Shown: one piece after another, positions 7,658-10,057 of the stretch | How positions within the stretch are numbered: the first letter of the stretch is position 1 | How the letters are laid out: every line of letters begins with the position of its first letter | Source: Bacillota bacterium | GTDB taxonomy: Bacteria; Bacillota; Bacilli; Alicyclobacillales; SLC66 | DNA length: 10,057 nt | Assembly (NCBI GenBank): GCA_021820825.1 | Contig: JAKADD010000068.1 | Coordinates: forward strand, 1-10,057 | Reading direction: 5' to 3' | Position numbers and translations under genes: made by a program | Notes under the pieces: generated by a model | Seen by the model: the letters and a program-made list of their open reading frames with translations, nothing else | Told to the model about the DNA's origin: nothing | Databases searched by the model: none

Positions 7658-8077
7658 ATGAGGCGAGTGTATTTGGCAGGGCCATTTTTCAATCCGCAGC
7701 AAATCAAACTGGTGAGAACATTTGAAGTGGTTCTCACCGACAAGGAACTGAAGGTATATTCTCCACGAAAACACCAAAGCAAGGCTCCGTATGGTTCCAT
7801 GAAGTGGCGTAGACAGACCTTCGCTTCAAATGTGCGTGCCATCGACAGCGCCGATATTGTATTCGCTGTCTATAACGATGAAGATTCTGGAACGATGTGG
7901 GAAATTGGCCATGCCTGGTCGATGAGAAAGCCCGTCCTTGTTTTCAACAGTAAGGAAAAGAGGGTAAATCTGATGATCGCCCAATCCCTGTATGCCTACT
8001 TGAACAGCGTGGAGAAAGTAAAAAAATACAATTTCAGTAAATGCCCTCGCATACCATACAGGGGACCGATCATATGA
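7658..8077 (+). CDS. Nucleoside 2-deoxyribosyltransferase family protein
   Basis: Members move 2-deoxyribose between purine and pyrimidine bases, or hydrolyse deoxynucleosides or deoxynucleotides, in nucleotide salvage. The protein has 139 aa; the start ATG 7658 has GGGGGA (7647-7652) upstream. From memory it aligns end to end with Lactobacillus leichmannii NDT: N-terminal VYLAGPFF (4-11), the core TFASNVRAIDSADIVFAVY (54-72), DSGTMWEIG (76-84), VNLM (103-106) and a C-terminal YNFSKCPR block. Glu82 matches the nucleophile Glu98, Asp76 matches Asp92, and Asn104 matches Asn123, which comes from the neighbouring subunit. Asn58 stands where that enzyme has Asp72, a base-contacting residue. The loop before Asp76 is about two residues shorter. 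Substrate range is therefore open: a true transferase, a hydrolase or a modified specificity. No other salvage genes are adjacent; the partner is the duplicated helical protein upstream. Confidence 0.87.
   Translation: MRRVYLAGPFFNPQQIKLVRTFEVVLTDKELKVYSPRKHQSKAPYGSMKWRRQTFASNVRAIDSADIVFAVYNDEDSGTMWEIGHAWSMRKPVLVFNSKEKRVNLMIAQSLYAYLNSVEKVKKYNFSKCPRIPYRGPII
7711..7738. repeat. Perfect 9-bp inverted repeat within the NDT gene
   Basis: GGTGAGAAC (7711-7719) and GTTCTCACC (7730-7738) are exact reverse complements around a 10-nt loop. It lies about 53 nt after the start codon, over codons 18-27, where an mRNA hairpin could slow early elongation. No T-run follows, so it is not a terminator. Confidence 0.8.
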
Positions 8078-8115
8078 ACTTCAGACGATGAACGAGTTGC
8101 ACGTGCGGTCCGCAA

Positions 8116-8763
8116 TCACGTCTCCCACCAACTGATATCAATCGCCATATTGGCATTGCGCGCCAGGTTGGTCAATCGAATGTATATGGTGCGAGCTGTC
8201 GCAGTACTCGGTATGATGAATCTTCCATCGTAATCGAGTTCGGTTGCTCCTCCTGATTGGTCAACGGACTGCAAAAGCACACCGCCAACAGTTGGGTCTA
8301 CATTGGTACTCAGCCATTTTCCGGTTGCCATGCTCGCATCCGAAGATCCCCAATTGGTATTTCGGGGCGGCACAGAGGTTCCGCTCGCCGTGAAAACAGC
8401 ATCACGAAAGATATCAATGGTTGTGGCGACCGATGAGGTTCCTCGAATGGATCTTATGTGCAGAGTCTTTCCCGAATTGGCAGGGTTGGTAAGTTGCAAT
8501 ACCAGGAAACTGGGTTCTGTTGTAACGGAGTGGTCTCCGGATGTGACGGTGTAAAACATCCCGCGTTCAGCAGCCACATTGTAAGGAGGGATACTCCCTA
8601 AGGGGGCTGCAAGTGGGTCGTTCATGACGGACACTGCCGAGTTTCCGAAGACTGAAGGCGCATTAGTTACCAGTTGTTGTATTACAACACATCGGCAGTG
8701 TCTATGACCGCAACGAGTACAACGTTTGTGGTGCCCATGATGATGCTCACGGCGGCGCTCCAT
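8116..8763 (-). CDS. Unrecognised 215-aa protein, His/Cys-rich N-terminus and beta-rich body
   Basis: I do not recognise the family. The first 25 residues are extremely rich in His, Arg and Cys: His 7, 8, 9, 11, 12, 20 and 22, and Cys 15, 18, 23 and 25 in a CxxC-x4-CxC pattern, which suggests metal binding or cross-linking. There is no signal peptide or TM helix. Residues 50-215 are Thr/Ser/Asn-rich with alternating hydrophobic strands (FLVLQLTNP, KTLHIRSIRG, TIYIRLTNLA) and end in a Trp pair, as in a beta-sandwich surface or coat domain. A spore surface or phage-like structural role is possible but is only inference. ATG 8763 has a perfect AGGAGGG (8776-8770) 6 nt upstream. The gene converges on the NDT gene, with 38 nt between the stops, and diverges from ftsE across 310 nt. 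Mother-cell sigma-factor control would support a coat role; I could not establish one. Confidence 0.82.
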   Translation of the reverse strand: MERRREHHHGHHKRCTRCGHRHCRCVVIQQLVTNAPSVFGNSAVSVMNDPLAAPLGSIPPYNVAAERGMFYTVTSGDHSVTTEPSFLVLQLTNPANSGKTLHIRSIRGTSSVATTIDIFRDAVFTASGTSVPPRNTNWGSSDASMATGKWLSTNVDPTVGGVLLQSVDQSGGATELDYDGRFIIPSTATARTIYIRLTNLARNANMAIDISWWET

Positions 8764-8834
8764 ATCTGACCCTCCTGGTTGTCACAGCAGTAATACAAAG
8801 TATGATGTTTGTTCTGCGCGGGCACGGCAACTGT

Positions 8835-8866
8835 CATATACATTGCGACTATTGCGGAATTGTCAA
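8835..8866 (-). promoter_or_regulatory. Possible promoter of the His/Cys-rich protein gene
   Basis: On the minus strand a perfect TTGACA (8866-8861) is followed by TATATG (8840-8835). The 20-bp spacing is too long for ordinary sigma-A use without an activator. A second weak pair (TTGCCG, CATCAT) lies nearer the gene. CATACTTT near 8800 resembles a SigE -10, but no matching -35 was found. Confidence 0.3.
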
Positions 8867-8928
8867 CATCATGCACTCATAGGTCAAGCTCTTTGCGGAG
8901 CGAGTCCAAATCCTGATATTTTCCGCAA
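8843..8928. repeat. Cluster of TTGCGGA-type motifs in the divergent intergenic region
   Basis: TTGCGAC (8843-8849), TTGCGGA (8852-8858) and TTGCGGA (8893-8899) lie on the plus strand, and TCCGCAA (8922-8928) is inverted. The last two form an exact 8-bp dyad, TTTGCGGA (8892-8899) and TCCGCAAA (8922-8929), with a 22-nt loop. The first pair sits between the candidate -35 and -10 of the minus-strand gene, a position suited to repression. Confidence 0.5.
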
Positions 8929-8987
8929 ATTAAAAACACAACTTCCTCTCTAGCAGTGTTTTCCATGCGCAGGATTTCCGATCCCCA

Positions 8988-9006
8988 TGTCGAATACTTG
9001 TCGAAT
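8988..9006. promoter_or_regulatory. Tandem TGTCGA-N5-TGTCGA direct repeat upstream of ftsE
   Basis: TGTCGAAT occurs at 8988-8995 and again at 8999-9006, 11 bp apart, so the same face of the helix is presented. A related CGTCGAAG follows at 9018-9025. Hexamer-N5-hexamer is the layout bound by OmpR/PhoB-family regulators such as WalR (TGTWAH-N5-TGTWAH), although the hexamer itself differs at two positions. Confidence 0.4.
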
Positions 9007-9039
9007 GAGTCGCAATCCGTCGAAGGGCTTGCGATTCGT
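9005..9039 (+). other. 11-bp stem-loop in the ftsE leader region
   Basis: ATGAGTCGCAA (9005-9015) pairs with TTGCGATTCGT (9029-9039) over 11 bp, including two G-T pairs, with a 13-nt loop. CTTTAAG follows instead of a T-run, so it is a poor terminator. It ends about 35 nt before the ftsE start and could be an operator dyad or an mRNA stabiliser. Confidence 0.45.
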
Positions 9040-9073
9040 CTTTAAGTGAAGTCCATGCAGTGGGGGCCCGTCA

Positions 9074-9760
9074 ATGATTGAAATGCAGGACGTCTGGAAG
9101 GAATACAGCAATGGTGTAAACGCCTTGTCCGGCGTATCCGTGCGCATCCCGCAGGGTGAATTTGTCTATGTGGTCGGTCCCAGCGGAGCCGGAAAGTCGA
9201 CGTTTATCAAGCTGATGTACCGCGAAGAACGTCCTACGAAGGGCCACATATTTGTAGGCGGGTTCAATATCGAGAAACTTCGCGAACGGCAGATTCCCAT
9301 TATGCGGCGCCACATCGGCGTTGTCTTTCAGGACTACAAGCTGCTGCAAAAGCTCACGGTGACGGAGAATATCGCCTTCGCGCTGGAAGTGATTGAAACC
9401 TCCCGGCGAACCATCCAAAAAAGAGTCGCCGAAGTGATTGAACTGGTTGGATTAAAGGAAAAGGCGAATATGCTGCCGAGAGAACTGTCGGGTGGGGAGC
9501 AGCAGAGGGTTGCGGTGGCGAGGGCGCTTGTCAACAAACCAAACGTTGTCGTGGCGGACGAGCCTACCGGCAATCTGGATCCGGAAAATTCGTGGGCCAT
9601 CCTGAAACTGTTTGAGCGAGTCAATGATCAGGGAACCACGATCGTCATGGCGACGCACAATCGGGAACTCGTCAATGCGTATAAAAAGCGGGTGATCGCC
9701 ATCGAAGGCGGTCGTATTATTCGCGACCAGGAACGCGGGGAGTATGGTTATGAAGATTAG
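9074..9760 (+). CDS. ftsE: Cell division ATP-binding protein FtsE
   Basis: FtsE is the cytoplasmic ATPase of the FtsE-FtsX complex, a type VII-like ABC system that does not transport. It couples ATP hydrolysis to activation of extracellular peptidoglycan hydrolases (CwlO-type in Bacillus, the EnvC pathway in E. coli). The 228-aa length is normal. Visible are Walker A GPSGAGKST (35-43), the Q-loop in VVFQDYKLL (Gln86), signature LSGGEQQR (138-145), Walker B VVVADEP with catalytic Glu163 (158-164), the D-loop GNLD, and the H-loop His195 in MATHN. The start at ATG 9074 has TGGGGG (9061-9066) 7 nt upstream; ATG 9083 lacks such a site and would cut into the family N-terminus MIEMQDV. ftsX overlaps the 3' end by 11 nt, which implies translational coupling. 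Repeats in the upstream 300 nt may control the pair. Confidence 0.96.
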   Translation: MIEMQDVWKEYSNGVNALSGVSVRIPQGEFVYVVGPSGAGKSTFIKLMYREERPTKGHIFVGGFNIEKLRERQIPIMRRHIGVVFQDYKLLQKLTVTENIAFALEVIETSRRTIQKRVAEVIELVGLKEKANMLPRELSGGEQQRVAVARALVNKPNVVVADEPTGNLDPENSWAILKLFERVNDQGTTIVMATHNRELVNAYKKRVIAIEGGRIIRDQERGEYGYED

Positions 9761-10057
9761 AACCATCGGGCGTCACGGACGGGAAGGCTTCAAAAATCTG
9801 TTTCGCAATGGCTGGATGACGTTTGCGGCCGTCAGCGCAGTGGCAGGTACTCTGCTGATACTCGGGGCTTCTCTTGTGCTGAGCGTCAATGTCCAGGCCA
9901 TGTCTGCCAACATTGAAAATCAGTTGCAGTTTAACGCGTATGTGTCTGACAGTGTGCCCACCAAAGAACTGCCGAAGCTGGGAAACGAGATTCACGCCAT
10001 CCATGGCGTTCGCAGCGTGACGTTTATCTCAAAGGCGCAGGCATTGCAAAAAATGAA
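9750..10057 (+). CDS. ftsX: Cell division permease-like protein FtsX, 5' portion (3' end outside window)
   Basis: FtsX is the membrane subunit of FtsEX, with four TM segments and a large extracellular loop that contacts the hydrolase or its adaptor. The window holds 102 codons of a usual ~300. Visible are an amphipathic, basic N-terminus with GRHGREGFKNLFRNGWMT (residues 7-24), TM1 at about 25-47, and the beginning of the extracellular domain, with QLQFNAYVSDSV and a VRSVTFISKAQAL segment typical of the family. The start is ATG 9750, 7 nt after GGGGAG (9737-9742). The in-frame ATG 9744 lies too close to that site. The gene starts inside the end of ftsE, so the two proteins are probably made in equal amounts. 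No lesion is seen in the visible part. Confidence 0.93.
   Translation, partial: MKIRTIGRHGREGFKNLFRNGWMTFAAVSAVAGTLLILGASLVLSVNVQAMSANIENQLQFNAYVSDSVPTKELPKLGNEIHAIHGVRSVTFISKAQALQKM

Noticed and set aside
8446..8475. NPANSGKT in the minus-strand protein, resembling a Walker A motif
   Set aside because: The first Gly of GxxxxGK[ST] is missing, and no Walker B or nucleotide-binding fold context is present; it reads as a turn between beta strands.
8675..8689. TGTTGT-ATT-ACAACA inverted repeat
   Set aside because: The arms are short, with a 3-nt loop, in low-complexity Val-Val-Ile-Gln-Gln codons of the minus-strand gene; this is compatible with chance.
8877..8966. Minus-strand 29-codon ORF whose end (LDSLRKELDL) slightly recalls Spo0E-like peptides
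   Set aside because: It lacks the SQxLD signature of Spo0E-type phosphatases, has no good ribosome binding site, and lies in a repeat-rich regulatory region.

Overview
The window reads as chromosome of a Gram-positive, probably spore-forming member of the Bacillota. The evidence is moderately high GC in the core genes, strong GGAGG-type ribosome binding sites, GTG and TTG starts, a Bacillus-like argF-argG-argH order and an ftsE-ftsX pair. The genes feel closest to the Alicyclobacillus group, but that is an impression from protein style and not a database result.

Positions 1-3468 (+) hold the end of an arginine operon: argF (5' end outside the window), argG and argH. Together they convert ornithine to citrulline, argininosuccinate and arginine. 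A weak hairpin plus T6 overlaps the argH stop codon. A candidate extended -10 promoter follows, and then a sugar-porter MFS transporter (about 3600-5048, +). The best ribosome binding site of the transporter points at an out-of-frame TTG, so its N-terminus is uncertain.

Positions 5102-6935 (-) hold the remains of a fused acyltransferase-3/SGNH O-acyltransferase of the OatA/peptidoglycan-modifying type. Every family block is recognisable, but they are spread over at least six reading-frame segments and one stretch is missing. I call it a multiply broken pseudogene. A perfect 22-bp palindrome covers its SGNH nucleophile motif.

Positions 7215-8077 (+) form a small two-gene cassette. The first gene encodes an unrecognised 132-aa helical protein built from two copies of a roughly 47-residue repeat. 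The second encodes a nucleoside 2-deoxyribosyltransferase that keeps the catalytic Glu and the inter-subunit Asn but has Asn where Lactobacillus NDT has Asp72. Facing it (8763-8116, -) is an unrecognised 215-aa protein with a His/Cys-rich N-terminus and a beta-rich body. These three genes look AT-richer than the arginine and ftsEX genes and are plausibly accessory.

Positions 8764-9073 are a divergent intergenic region rich in small repeats: TTGCGGA-type copies, a tandem TGTCGA-N5-TGTCGA and an 11-bp stem. Positions 9074-10057 (+) hold ftsE and the first 102 codons of ftsX, overlapping by 11 nt. They encode the ABC-type complex that controls cell-wall hydrolysis at division or elongation.

I saw no tRNA, rRNA, CRISPR array, transposase or integrase. 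The strongest leads for something undescribed are the repeat-protein/NDT cassette with its His/Cys-rich neighbour, and the repeat-rich control region upstream of ftsE.
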